A stretch of DNA of 47,604 nt from Zancudomyces culisetae (Eukaryota; Kickxellomycota; Harpellomycetes; Harpellales; Legeriomycetaceae), in NCBI GenBank assembly GCA_001969505.1, contig LSSK01000026.1:1-47604 (forward strand). Direction: 5' to 3'. Positions 23,701 through 33,306 of the stretch are shown piece by piece. Every line of letters begins with the position of its first letter. The first letter of the stretch is position 1. The notes beneath the pieces were generated by a model. That model ran no database searches and had not been told where the DNA came from. It saw only the letters and a program-made list of their open reading frames with translations. A program made the position numbers and the translations under genes.

Positions 23701-23833
23701 CTGTTGAAAAATCCACAACCCATTTAATTCTAAAATCATATCAATTGTGAAAAGCCAGCTTTTTTAACTAGTCAGTTAAGAAAAAAAACTTAGATAAAAC
23801 ACCTTTACAAACCAGAATAATATAATAGCAAAA

Positions 23834-24244
23834 ATGAGCGGCGGAGGAAAATCAGGAGGAAAGGCGGCAGTTTCAGGATCAAAATCATCTTCAACTACCC
23901 GTTCAGCAAAGGCAGGAATTCAATTTCCAGTAGGAAGAATTCACAGACACTTGAAGAATGGAAACTACGCACAAAGAATTGCTGCTGGTGCTCCAGTATA
24001 TTTGGCTGCCGTATTAGAATATTTGACTGCTGAAATTCTTGAATTGGCAGGAAACGCTGCCAGAGATAACAAGAAATCGCGTATCATCCCAAGACACTTG
24101 CAATTGGCAATTAGAAACGATGAGGAGTTGAACAAGCTTTTAGGAAGTGTAACCATTGCTCAAGGTGGTGTACTACCAAACATCCACGCAACTCTGCTTC
24201 CAACCAAGAAGGGAAAGAAGGAGGGTGAATCACAAGAAATGTAA
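23834..24244 (+). CDS. HTA1: Histone H2A, 136 aa
   Basis: Core histone, unspliced. A Ser/Gly/Lys-rich tail precedes the histone fold: [60 protein letters not shown], then [20 protein letters not shown], which holds the acidic-patch residues. The C-terminus is SQEM, the damage-responsive SQE motif of fungal H2A with S133 as the expected Mec1/Tel1 target; SQEL is the commoner form. It is canonical H2A, not H2A.Z. Its divergent partner is H2B. Confidence 0.97.
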   Translation: MSGGGKSGGKAAVSGSKSSSTTRSAKAGIQFPVGRIHRHLKNGNYAQRIAAGAPVYLAAVLEYLTAEILELAGNAARDNKKSRIIPRHLQLAIRNDEELNKLLGSVTIAQGGVLPNIHATLLPTKKGKKEGESQEM

Positions 24245-25411
24245 ATTATATACTAGCTTTTTTTTTTGAAAAGCTCTGGGCTACTAGGAACCTTGACTTT
24301 TCGTTATTTATAAATATTTTTTGTACAATAAATCTAAATCTCTCCTAATTTAATCTTGGGCTTTGCTACTGTTACTTGTTTTCTGTCTCTTTTTATTATT
24401 TTACATAAAAATATGACAGAGGAGGGAGAGTAAGGTGTGTTGATCTTGGGCAAATATATGTTTGCTTGGTTACTGTAAAATGTTTACCAACAAAATTTGC
24501 TGGTGCAACCGCAACCATGTATAACAACAAAAGGTAAAGTCAGTGGATGCTATCAAGAGTTCGGAATATAACTCTACAGAAAACGGTGTTGCAAAGACTG
24601 GTTTATGTTACTTGCAGAGAAAAAAAGAGTGATTGTGGTGCCCTTAGTTGAGCTAGCTGCACTAAAACCCCCAAGTATAGTGTGTCGAGAAAAAACGATT
24701 GCCGTGAATTAGTACAGAGCGGGAAAACCCTCCTTCAACTAGTGTCCAGTGGGGCATGAAATTTGGGCCCTGGTGTTTCTAGAGGGGTGAGGGAGGTATT
24801 GGTTAGCTGGACATTATGCATGATTTTTTTCTAATCATTTGTGATATGTGCCCGGTAACTTTATTTTGGCACAAAAGATCAAAGGCTTGAGTAAAGTTTC
24901 TCAAATACCGGAAAGTAAAACCAGGTTGGTTAATTCTTTGGATTGGATTTTCTCTTGCTTTATTAGTAAAACTACAAGGATTAATTATTAGTTGGGAACT
25001 GAATTTACATCAAATCCCCAACAAAAGTTACAAAATATGATCAAATTTATCGGAATGATTGAAGCAATCAGCTTTTAAGTGAGTGGTTGGATTTTGTATC
25101 AAGCAAATGGAACAAAATGTGCAGCTTTTGTTACTATACATAGGGATTCGGTGTTTCTTGGGCTAATTTTAGCTCAATAAAGCGTACCCACAAGAGTAGA
25201 AAAAATATTATTCAAAGTTTGCAAAAATAGGTGAGGTACAATATATCTCCTTTGTAAATGCGCTTTTTTTTTCTAATATCTTTACCACTCCAACAGTTAT
25301 ATTTTTAATTTATTATTATATTTAGAAACAAAAGGTGTCATCTACAAAGACACATCTAGAGAAATACATCTACAGAAGCATATCTAGAGATATCTTGTTC
25401 GCTTGTTAAAT
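24245..25411. other. 1.2 kb intergenic, no gene recognised
   Basis: The H2A 3' flank has AT-rich poly(A)-like motifs around 24301-24340. A 35-codon plus-strand frame around 24.53-24.64 kb (ending ...LQRKKE) lacks an ATG and a visible upstream exon. The protease promoter occupies the right end, with TATTTAGAAACAAAAGG about 90 nt before the ATG. No RNA gene was recognised. Confidence 0.45.
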
Positions 25412-26557
25412 ATGAAGTATCGACTAAATAATTTTTTTTTAGTATTCATATCTGCATCTCTGGGAGGTTTAAACAGCCGAAATACAGCTTCTGCTCATTC
25501 AACAAGGCAGGATACAAATGTAAACGAAGCACAAAGTCAACAAAATTCTACTCTCTCATCTAATGCAAGGGTGGTGAATGGTGTGCAGGCATCAATAACT
25601 GAGTTCCCATATGCCTCATTCATATATATTGACGAGGGAAACTCGGGAGAAGTGTGTACTGGTGCATTACTTTCAAGTACAGTTTTAGTTACAGCGGCAC
25701 ACTGCTTGTTGAAAAATTTTACAACACCCTATAATCCGGCACAGATCACGGTTTCCGTTGGGAGTAGCAACTATATCGTAAACAATAACAACAGATATTT
25801 GGCATCACGCTTATATGCCCACCCGCAATTTGATGCTGACACGCTACAAAATGACATTGGATTGATTATGCTGAGCTCCCCAGTTCCTTCATCTCTGGCA
25901 ACACCAGTAGCAATATTTTCTGGAAAAGTTACGGACGGAATGGGACTGGTCGCAGCAGGGTGGGGTGTCACGTCAAACTCCCCAACTGCCACCACAGCCA
26001 GTGTATTGAATAAAGTGCCACTTGTTGTTTCATCTGCAGCTGCTTGCAAGGAGCTTAATCCCTATTGGATCAGTAATGATGGCCCAACCGTTTGTACGAT
26101 AAACATCAATGGTCAAGATACATGCTATGGAGATTCAGGCGGACCATTAGCATATATAGGAAACAATGTAAATTCGCTTGTAGGAATAACGAGCTTTGGA
26201 AACGTAGTAGGTGATCAGGATACAGCGCCACCATGTGGTGTTAATGGCGGTGCAGGATATTATACACATCTTTATTATCACATAAACTGGATTTCTTCGA
26301 CAACTGGAATGAGCACTACACAACTATTAGGATCAGATGTAGATAAATCCAATACCACAACTAATACACAAACAACCACAATGGGCAGTGCAGGCAAAAC
26401 TACCAGTACAGGCAAAACTACCGCTGCAGGTAAAACTACTAGTGCGGATACTATCGCCAGTGCAGACACTACCACCAGTGCTGCCACTATCACCAGTAGT
26501 GGAAACTACATTTTACTATCGGTCATTCTTAATCAGTTAGTGTCACTACTTTTCTGA
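25412..26557 (+). CDS. Secreted trypsin-like S1 serine protease with GPI-type tail, 381 aa
   Basis: Predicted extracellular or cell-surface endopeptidase. The ATG at 25412 begins a signal peptide (MKYRLNNFFLVFISASLG) followed by a short Ser/Thr/Gln-rich propeptide. Activation would follow Arg53 in NAR-VVNG. The catalytic triad is complete: H97 in VTAAHC, D148 in NDIGLI and S242 in GDSGGP. D236, six residues before S242, is the S1-pocket Asp of trypsins and predicts cleavage after Arg or Lys. Six Cys (82, 98, 212, 228, 238, 275) can form the three usual disulfides. The tail (residues 300-365) is Thr/Ser-rich with repeated GKTT units and should be O-glycosylated. It ends in a hydrophobic segment (YILLSVILNQLVSLLF) fitting a GPI-attachment signal. 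The gene is unspliced in an intron-rich neighbourhood. S1 trypsins are scarce in budding yeasts but known in filamentous fungi, so transfer or lineage-specific retention is possible. Confidence 0.93.
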   Translation: MKYRLNNFFLVFISASLGGLNSRNTASAHSTRQDTNVNEAQSQQNSTLSSNARVVNGVQASITEFPYASFIYIDEGNSGEVCTGALLSSTVLVTAAHCLLKNFTTPYNPAQITVSVGSSNYIVNNNNRYLASRLYAHPQFDADTLQNDIGLIMLSSPVPSSLATPVAIFSGKVTDGMGLVAAGWGVTSNSPTATTASVLNKVPLVVSSAAACKELNPYWISNDGPTVCTININGQDTCYGDSGGPLAYIGNNVNSLVGITSFGNVVGDQDTAPPCGVNGGAGYYTHLYYHINWISSTTGMSTTQLLGSDVDKSNTTTNTQTTTMGSAGKTTSTGKTTAAGKTTSADTIASADTTTSAATITSSGNYILLSVILNQLVSLLF

Positions 26558-26855
26558 GTTCTTGTATTTGAGTATTTGTAGGAAATGATCCTACGAATAG
26601 TGTCACTTTTGTGAATAAAGAGATATTTATTATATATAGCTCATACAAATATCACAGCTGCTAAAATAAAAATGTGTATATGCTTTTTTGGTTTGTTAGA
26701 TGAATTTATTAAATAAATATCACAAAAATGTGTATATACTTGTCTTTATGATAAAAGCGAACAGATAAATGCGCGACTGGTATTTATCTTTTATAAAATA
26801 TTTTCGTGGTGAGAAAAGAAACAACAAAACCAATCAATCAATTGAGATTTTCAAA

Positions 26856-27111
26856 ATGCGAAAAATTGATTTTGAAATGTTCCTGGCTCGTAAATCAGCG
26901 AATCAAGTTGATTATGTATGATGCAGGATTTTATAAATACTAGTATTTCTATTTTATGTAGCACAGTTATTTGTGTTTATTTTGATCAAACTTAAATGAA
27001 TACAGCAAATAGAATGCACCTAAACAAAAAAGACGAATGGAAATTGTTTGCAGTTGTTATTGGGATTACAATCAAAAAGACAAAACGTCCTGTCAGAAAA
27101 AATGCCCATAA
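26856..27111 (+). CDS. Candidate small spliced Cys-containing protein, 52 aa
   Basis: The two-exon model is 26856-26915 and 27013-27111, joined in phase 0 by GTATGA...AAATAG, with a CTTAAAT branch-like site shortly before the acceptor. The product starts MRKIDFEMFLARKSANQVDY and ends in a Cys-rich segment CSCYWDYNQKDKTSCQKKC. A competing unspliced frame (26996-27124, 42 aa, with a hydrophobic WKLFAVVIGITI) overlaps exon 2 in another phase. Both cannot be right and both may be chance. Confidence 0.25.
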
Positions 27112-27613
27112 AAACCATAACTAATTTTGAATGCGAGTTTTCTCAATAGTAAAAAAAATATTTTGTTTATAACTAGAGACTTACTCGCGACTTTTTAAGG
27201 AAAAAGTAATTTTCTGGTTATAACACAGCATTTGTCCGATTAAGCACGTTAAAAGTCATAGATATAAAGATCTACACATCGTATATTACTGGTAATTTAT
27301 CACTCTGTTTTATATAGTGAAGATTGTAAACAAAGGCGGATGCAACTGTGGGAGATTAGAAAATATTGGTACTGAAACCTCGACGAGCAATTAAACAATA
27401 CGGTTTGTATCCTGAACTCTTCTTTAACAAAAACCTTTCAAAAAAATATTAGCATTCTGAACTGGATATATTCGGATATAATTTCAGGAAATTGAGGTAC
27501 TATTAACATAAACAAGAAAAGAGCGACGTCCAGAGCAAGCAATTTGTATAAATAAATTTGACACCAGACCATAACAACAAAGAAAGTGGAAGTTTCAATT
27601 TTTTGCTCTGATA

Positions 27614-29581
27614 ATGTTCACACAGAAATCCGACAAAGTTCAACAAAAGTTACCTTTCTTAGTAGGAAACAAAAAAACTCCATCTGGTGTTAGTCAGAGC
27701 TCCCAGAAAACAGTTACAAATCTGTTAAGTGGTGGGAAGAAAAACGCGTACAGCAGTGCCAGTATCGATTCAAATTCGAATTCGAGTTCAGATTTGTTTG
27801 GATCGAGGATTGGACAGAGCAACAGCATATTGAAAAGAAAGGTTTCAAGTGGAACTGACTCGATTCCGAATCCCCGTATGAAAAAAATAGAAAGGGGTGG
27901 TAATGAGAGTGGTGGGATCAGTGGTTTGTTTAAAAAAAACAAGGAATCAAAAATGGTAAAAACACGGGTTTTTTCTGACCTGAATATGCCGGGGCAGTTG
28001 TCAGTAGAACAAAAAAATGCTTTGGATTTTGTAGTCAACAAAAGAATGAATGTGTTTATTACCGGCTCAGCGGGCACAGGAAAATCGGTCTTATTGGCAA
28101 ATATAGTTTCACGGCTGCTAGAAAGAGAAAGCTACAGCGCAGATAGAGTGGCAGTCACAGCACCAACAGGAATAGCTGCGTATCAACTGAGAGGCCAGAC
28201 AATTCATAGTTGGGCAGGAGTAGGTATAGGGAAGGATTCGGTGGAAAAGCTTGAGAGTAACATTTTAAAACGTAGAGAGGCCAGAGAACGGTGGGCTAGT
28301 GTCCAGGTTCTGATAATAGATGAAGTATCAATGCTTGATGCCTTATTGTTTGAAAAGCTAGAGCAACTAGCCAGGAGACTTAAACGGAGCTCGAAACCAT
28401 TTGGAGGAATACAGGTAAGTATATGACACACGTTTTATGTGCTGAATAATGTTTGTATACTACAAACGAATACTACATATGCAGCTCTGTATCAACTTTG
28501 GGCTTAATAAGGACGATGTACTACTACTAGGTAGTGTTTACGGGTGATTTTTATCAATTACCACCGGTTGATAAACGAGATTCAGTTGATTCCGCTAGGT
28601 TTGTATTTGAGTCACCACTCTGGGAAAAGGTTGTGGCACATGAGATTGTCCTTACTAGAGTGTTTAGACAGAGGGATATGGGTAATGAACAATAACCATT
28701 ACTTGCCACAATTGGCAGTTTATATGATTTTTATATTTACATTTAACTCTCTTTCAAAGCAACTCTTTCGTTTTTCGTAGCCACATGAAATGGGAATGTT
28801 GATGTATATAACTAACAGGTTAATTTTAACTTTAGAATTCATTGACATGCTAAACGAAATCAGACTTGGAAAGATGAGACCTGAAACACAAGAGAGGCTT
28901 TCAATGCTCTCACGGGAACCAAAGTATCCCAACGATGGAATTAAAGCTACCGAATTATACTCACTAAGGTCGCAAGTGGAGGGAGCAAACATTCGGAGTT
29001 TAAACCAGCTTCCAGGCTCTGTACGGGCATACCATTCCGCCAATTTTAACCAAGGAGTAAGCATTACCAATGAAGAAGTTCTAAACAAAATGGACAATGC
29101 GTGTAGAGCAGCCCGAAAAGTTGAACTAAAAGTTAATGCACAAGTCATGTTGATCAACAACATGTCAAACCGAAATCTGGTAAATGGAAGCCGAGGCGTG
29201 GTGGTTGGGTTTGATGATGTTAATGGCGAAGGCTATCCAATCTGCAGGTTTATTAATGGCGTAGAGTTTACTGTAACCCCTGAAGAGTACGAAATAGAGC
29301 TTTCTAATCAAAGATATGTACGTGTACAGCTTCCTCTGGTGTTGGCTTGGGCCCTGTCTATCCACAAGAGCCAGGGTCAGACCATTGACCGTGTCAAAGT
29401 GGATTTGGGGAATGTGTTTGAAAAGGGACAGGCCTATGTTGCTTTGAGTAGAGCTACATCTCTTGACGGTTTGCAGATTCTGAATTTTCATCCTTCCAAA
29501 GTATTTTCCCATTCGAAGGTCTTGGAGTTTTATGCTAGGTTGTCTCGAAGACGAAACTTAATAGAGCTTGGTGATAAATGA
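27614..29581 (+). CDS. PIF1: Pif1-family 5'-3' DNA helicase, 565 aa
   Basis: ATP-dependent SF1B helicase of the Pif1/Rrm3 family. It unwinds G-quadruplexes and DNA-RNA hybrids at telomeres, at stalled forks and often in mitochondria. Exons 27614-28414, 28531-28681 and 28836-29581 total 1698 nt. The introns start GTAAGT and GTAATG and end TACTAG and CTTTAG; the first has CTTAAT at 28503-28508. The N-terminal 125 residues are disordered and Ser-rich. Motifs in order are LSVEQKNALD (Q-like), GSAGTGKS (Walker A, K157), APTGIAAYQLRGQTIHSW, IIDEVSMLDALLFEKLEQLA (Walker B plus Pif1 signature), FTGDFYQLPPV, LTRVFRQRD (across the second splice), SIHKSQGQTIDRV and GQAYVALSRATSLDGLQ. The fungal family includes Pif1 and Rrm3; I cannot choose firmly between them. 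The symbol is for the family. Confidence 0.92.
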
Positions 29582-30276
29582 ATCCACAATTAGTACACAC
29601 CCGTGTAAATAAAAATTACTTTTACCAGATCTACTTCCTTTTTTCTTGGAGGATTTCATTTTTTTCATCTTACTACTAAAACGCAAACGAATAAATGGAT
29701 ATAAAAATAAATGTGCCAATTAAAGTAAACAGTTTGTTATAAAGCAAAGCCTAACCTAACCCAACCCAACCCAACCCAACCCAACCCAACCCAACCCGAT
29801 CCAGCCCAACCCAACCCGATCCAGCCCAACCCACTTTTGTCAATTCATGCTATTTCTCAAGGCCACAGCGTCGAGTGTCTAGCAAATGTTGTATTCTGCG
29901 AGGTGTGGTTGTGTCTCCAGTATTTCAAAGTATTTTAAATAGATAGCAAATAAAATCAGTGCGCTTTGGGGTGGGGGGAAGTAAGAAATTGCTACAAATC
30001 AGAAAATATTTTCTTGATCGGTCAATTTAAACTCTTTTTTTAAAAAAACATTGATGTTATTCGTGGATACTTGAAAACCATGCACATTAAATAATGCAAA
30101 ATTGATTTTTTTTTTTTCAGCACAGATATTCCAGGAAAATGGGATACCGAACTTACTAATTAGAGCAGTATTTGATACACTACGATTAGATATTTTGTTC
30201 AATAAAACAGAAATAGTAAGCATACAAGTACTTTTACACTTTAAAAACAAAACTACGAAACCAAAAAAAACCTAAA
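29582..30276. other. Intergenic between the helicase and THI80
   Basis: About 700 bp holding the CCCAA tract (separate entry) and AT-rich flanks that end in the THI80 promoter. No coding sequence is supported; an 83-codon minus-strand frame at 29999-30250 is A/T-run driven. Confidence 0.5.
29750..29833 (+). repeat. Telomere-like CCTAA/CCCAA tandem tract
   Basis: The tract opens with two CCTAA-type units, continues with about eight CCCAA pentamers, then two copies of a longer unit in which CCCGATCCAG is embedded among CCCAA units. The complementary strand is G-rich (TTGGG). It resembles an interstitial telomere-type repeat but does not match the common TTAGGG. Confidence 0.85.
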
Positions 30277-31749
30277 ATGGGTGAGCCAAACGAAATGAAA
30301 AGAAGCCATATAGGCGCAACTATGTTTTTAGAAAGCGAAATCTCGGAGACAGATTCAATTGATTTAATAATTCTAAACGTTTCTTTGGAATTTCTTGATC
30401 TTAAGATAATGAAAAGGCTTTGGGAACGCGGTTAGTATGATCTTCTTTATTTAAAGCACGCATTTACAAGCAATTGTGGATCGGTATTTTGTATCCTGAA
30501 TCTAATGCTCTTGCTCATACTTAAGTGAAAGTAATTATAAGCGAAAAGTTGAAACTAAAAATAGCAAGGATAAAAGTTTGTGCTGACGGGGCTGGAAATC
30601 GATTATACAACTTTGGCTGCAAAAACAACTGTCTATTAGAGTAATATACTATTCTGAAAATCTATTTTAATGTTTTGACATTTACCTCCTAAAACCTCCT
30701 AAAACCTGCTCAAACCGTCTATATATTCATGGTTATATCAAATAGCTTTGTTCCAACCGTTATTATTGGTGATCTAGACTCAATCAGCGCCGAAAATAGG
30801 GAATTCTATTCAAAAATTGTAAATATCCAAAATTGTGAATTGATTAAACTAAATCTATGTTTATAGAAAGACAATCTTAATTTCTACACCATGAATATAC
30901 GAGAAAGTAGTCTACGACTACAGGTGTTCACTCATCCATTTATTTTTAATTTCACGGAAAAAATAGGGTGTTGAAATAGTTAAAGTCAATGATCAAAACT
31001 CTACTGATTTCGAAAAGTCAGTACGCTACATCTCAGAGAAACAAACTGACGACACCAATGAGTCAGCGTCTTTTACAGACATTAAGAACGGACATGGTGC
31101 AGAAGTATGCAATGTGCAGGCCTCTGGGCGGCTCAAAAAAATCCCTATCGTGGTGTTAGGGGATAATAGTGGGCGCCTTGACCACACATTGCACAATCTG
31201 AAAGTGTTGCTAAACAATTGCAAAAATCAAACAATCAAGCTTATCTCTCAGAAATGTCTAACATTCGCTCTGCCAAAGGTATATGAGAGATTTATTTTGC
31301 ATTCCAATTATGTATATATATGCATCGTTTCTTATTTTTTGTACAGCTTTATACCAAAAAATTTGCATCGCCTAAATAGGGTAGTAATGTTATTCAACTC
31401 GATAAATCTTGCGATGGTCCTACATGTGGAATCCTTCCCCTTGCTGGCGAATGTGTCTTGACCACAAAGGGGCTTTTTTGGGATATGAGTAAGTTAGCAT
31501 TGCTGAAATATCATCTTTTTTTTGTCTTTAACAGATGAGGCTCTTAATCACATCTGCCGAGATTTAATTGAGTCAAAATTGGAGTTGGTGGAGTGTATTG
31601 CTGAAGTAAAATATATGTATATATAAATAGAGGAACAAATAAGCTCGGTAACAGGGCTACTTAGCTCATCAAACATTGTTGATGATTCCACTGTATACAT
31701 TGAAAACTCTGAAGATGTCATTTGGACTTGTGAATATAAATTCTTGTAA
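30277..31749 (+). CDS. THI80: Thiamine pyrophosphokinase, 280 aa, six exons
   Basis: Transfers pyrophosphate from ATP to thiamine to make thiamine diphosphate. Exons are 30277-30430, 30565-30640, 30746-30818, 30967-31278, 31380-31488 and 31631-31749 (843 nt). All five acceptors are AAATAG; donors are GTTAGT, GTAATA, GTAAAT, GTATAT and GTAAGT, and the last intron has CTTAAT at 31543-31548. Blocks in family order are DLIILNVSLEFLDLKIMKRL, VCADGAGNRLYN, VIIGDLDS, VNDQNSTDFEKSVRYI, LGDNSGRLDHTLHNL, GILPLAGECVLTTKGLFWDM and VTGLLSSSN. The nucleotide and thiamine-binding residues of the family are kept. CADGAGN replaces the usual CADGGAN or CADGAAN. Length is a little below S. cerevisiae Thi80 (319 aa), mainly through a shorter middle insert. 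The splice choices were fixed by alignment to yeast Thi80, which needs no insertion at any junction. Confidence 0.92.
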
Positions 31750-32033
31750 ATCCGAGATAAACATCTACCAACACACAAAGGGAGTTGAGGTTAAAGTAGT
31801 GATGCTGAATTGCAATACGGACATTAGTTTACAAAAAAAAGAAAAAGTTGACCATTTATCTTAGTGCATAGCTTTTTTTTACAGTTAAAGCGCAAATTAG
31901 ATGGAGAGTAGTGGTATGATTATAGTCTCAGTAGCTGGCATCTATTATTTTATACATTTTTAGACGTTAAAAATAAAACTGGCATTAATTTGTGTAAGCA
32001 GCAGCCTAAACAAATACACATATCTTTGCGACT

Positions 32034-33306
32034 TTACCCTAAATATCTGGTATTGTTAGGCAATATCATTGACAAGATTTCCAGCTCTAGAGTGCAAACT
32101 TCTCCTTTGACATATCGTTCAACAACAATCTTGGTTGGATTCTACGTAAATACAAAACGGTTCGAGTAAGTCGTCCTCTTAGAGGATGAATGGGGGGTAT
32201 GCATCGAAAGTACAAATATGTCGATCGTTTCTGCAAAATATGCAAGTATATATGTTCATAATCAAAGGTTCACATACATTTCCATTGTTCTTGAGCTCCT
32301 CCTGTATTTTAGTCAATTTCAAGTGGTTTGTACAATTAACTTGACCAAAGTGGATTATCCTGTCTCCTGTTTTCAACCCCTATTCGTTAAAAACATCATA
32401 ATATTGTCACTTTACTGTATAAAAAACAATTAGAAACTTTTCTTATCAACTGTTTTATTTATACCTAGTACATCAAATGTCGTTGCTTGTAAAAATTATT
32501 ATATGATAGAGCCACATTAACAACTCCTTTTATTTAGCGAATAATGTGAAAAGGTCTTTTTTAACGTTTTCATAAAGATAAACACAACAAAATGGTGATG
32601 GGCCTTACCGATGCATCTGCAGGTGATCCTGGAGTAACAACATCAACTCTGCAAAATGGAACATCTATATTTTGATATTATAATGTTACATTTTCTTGCA
32701 GCTTTCTTCGAGCTCCATTTAATCCCTTTGTATTGTAAAAAGTAGGAAGTATTGGTTATTGAGTAATCAAGAATTCAAAAATAAAATAAAAACTTACATT
32801 TCACCTCTTCCGCTTTACTAGTCTGTTGCTTGTGAATAACTTCCAGAAGCTTTTCGATCTCGGCCATCACCTCTTTTAAATCGTTTTGCTTAACTAGATT
32901 TTTATGTAGTGTTTCGCTTATAACTTCAAAAATGCAAAAACTTTTGACAAAAAAATATATAAAGCAACTTTTAAATAGAGATGAATAATAGTCATAAGAT
33001 ATATAAACAAATTTATCCGAATGTTTACCAATTATTTCTGCCCTTACTTTTCTCGCCTCTACTATATCTATATCGGCCCTGGGAAATCCATCCTTATCTA
33101 GAAGTGACTCAAAAGTATCTGTCCCAATCTAAACATTAATTAACACAAATTTCTATTTATTTTGTTTTTGTGCTAAATATATTGAATTGTATTTGACCCT
33201 TTACCTCTTTAAGTTTTAGATCTAACTCTTTCAGCTCTTGTTCGAGTTTGCGTCTTTTTCCGAACACCTCGTTAATTCCCAATCCTTCTTTATCTAGAAT
33301 AGCCAT
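32034..33306 (-). CDS. NAS2: Nas2/PSMD9 26S proteasome assembly chaperone, 187 aa, six exons
   Basis: Cytosolic chaperone that binds the C-terminus of the Rpt5 ATPase during assembly of the proteasome base. Exons in coding order are 33205-33306, 33029-33128, 32798-32893, 32609-32664, 32278-32379 and 32034-32141 (564 nt). Donors include GTAAAG, GTAAAC, GTAAGT, GTAAGG and GTATGT; all acceptors are TAG. The N-terminal coiled coil (KRRKLEQELKELDLKLKE) leads to the family hallmark LLDKDGFPRADIDIVEARKV and a second helix (VMAEIEKLLEVIHKQQ). A PDZ domain follows: VPFCRVDVVTPGSPADAS with GLKTGDRIIHFGQVN, ending VERYVKGEVCTLELEILS and ILPNNTRYLG. The usual terminal GRGLLGC-type segment is reduced. Length is a little below yeast Nas2 (220 aa). 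It converges on THI80 with 284 bp between stop codons. Confidence 0.9.

Larger units (their letters stand above)
21991..23833. promoter_or_regulatory. Divergent H2B-H2A promoter region, 1.84 kb
   Basis: Shared upstream region of the two histone genes, long for a fungal histone pair. TATAAAAG boxes sit about 150 nt before H2B and 134-141 nt before H2A. Mirrored motifs occur: GGGTTGAA at 22422-22429 and TTCGAGTT at 22442-22449 and 22461-22468 on the H2B side, with inverted copies TTCAACCC at 23543-23550 and AACTCGAA at 23491-23498 on the H2A side. An ACGCG plus GCGCCAAA element is at 23281-23292, with CCAAT boxes nearby. Two ATG frames also lie here: 100 aa on minus (22664-22966) and 127 aa on plus (23102-23485, with hydrophobic ends). 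I recognise neither and rate both as possible but unlikely genes. Confidence 0.7.

Noticed and set aside
24530-24640. 35-codon frame (ending LQRKKE) downstream of H2A
   Set aside because: It has no ATG, no acceptor at its start and no partner exon.
29750-29833. True chromosome end
   Set aside because: The tract is short, degenerate and flanked by ordinary single-copy genes on both sides.
30843-30923. Possible extra THI80 exon between 30818 and 30967
   Set aside because: Including it requires a poor GTGTTC donor and a 43-nt intron and inserts 19 residues where the family has none; skipping it aligns exactly.
31535-31605. Possible extra THI80 exon after a 46-nt intron
   Set aside because: It would leave a 27-nt second intron or break the frame; the single 142-nt intron gives the conserved WDM-to-VTG spacing, and CTTAAT inside this stretch serves as branch site.
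32142-32277. Acceptor at TTTTGCAG (about 32231) as the start of the last NAS2 exon
   Set aside because: All three phases after it lose the PDZ end; the ACGTAG acceptor restores the conserved VERYVKGE segment.
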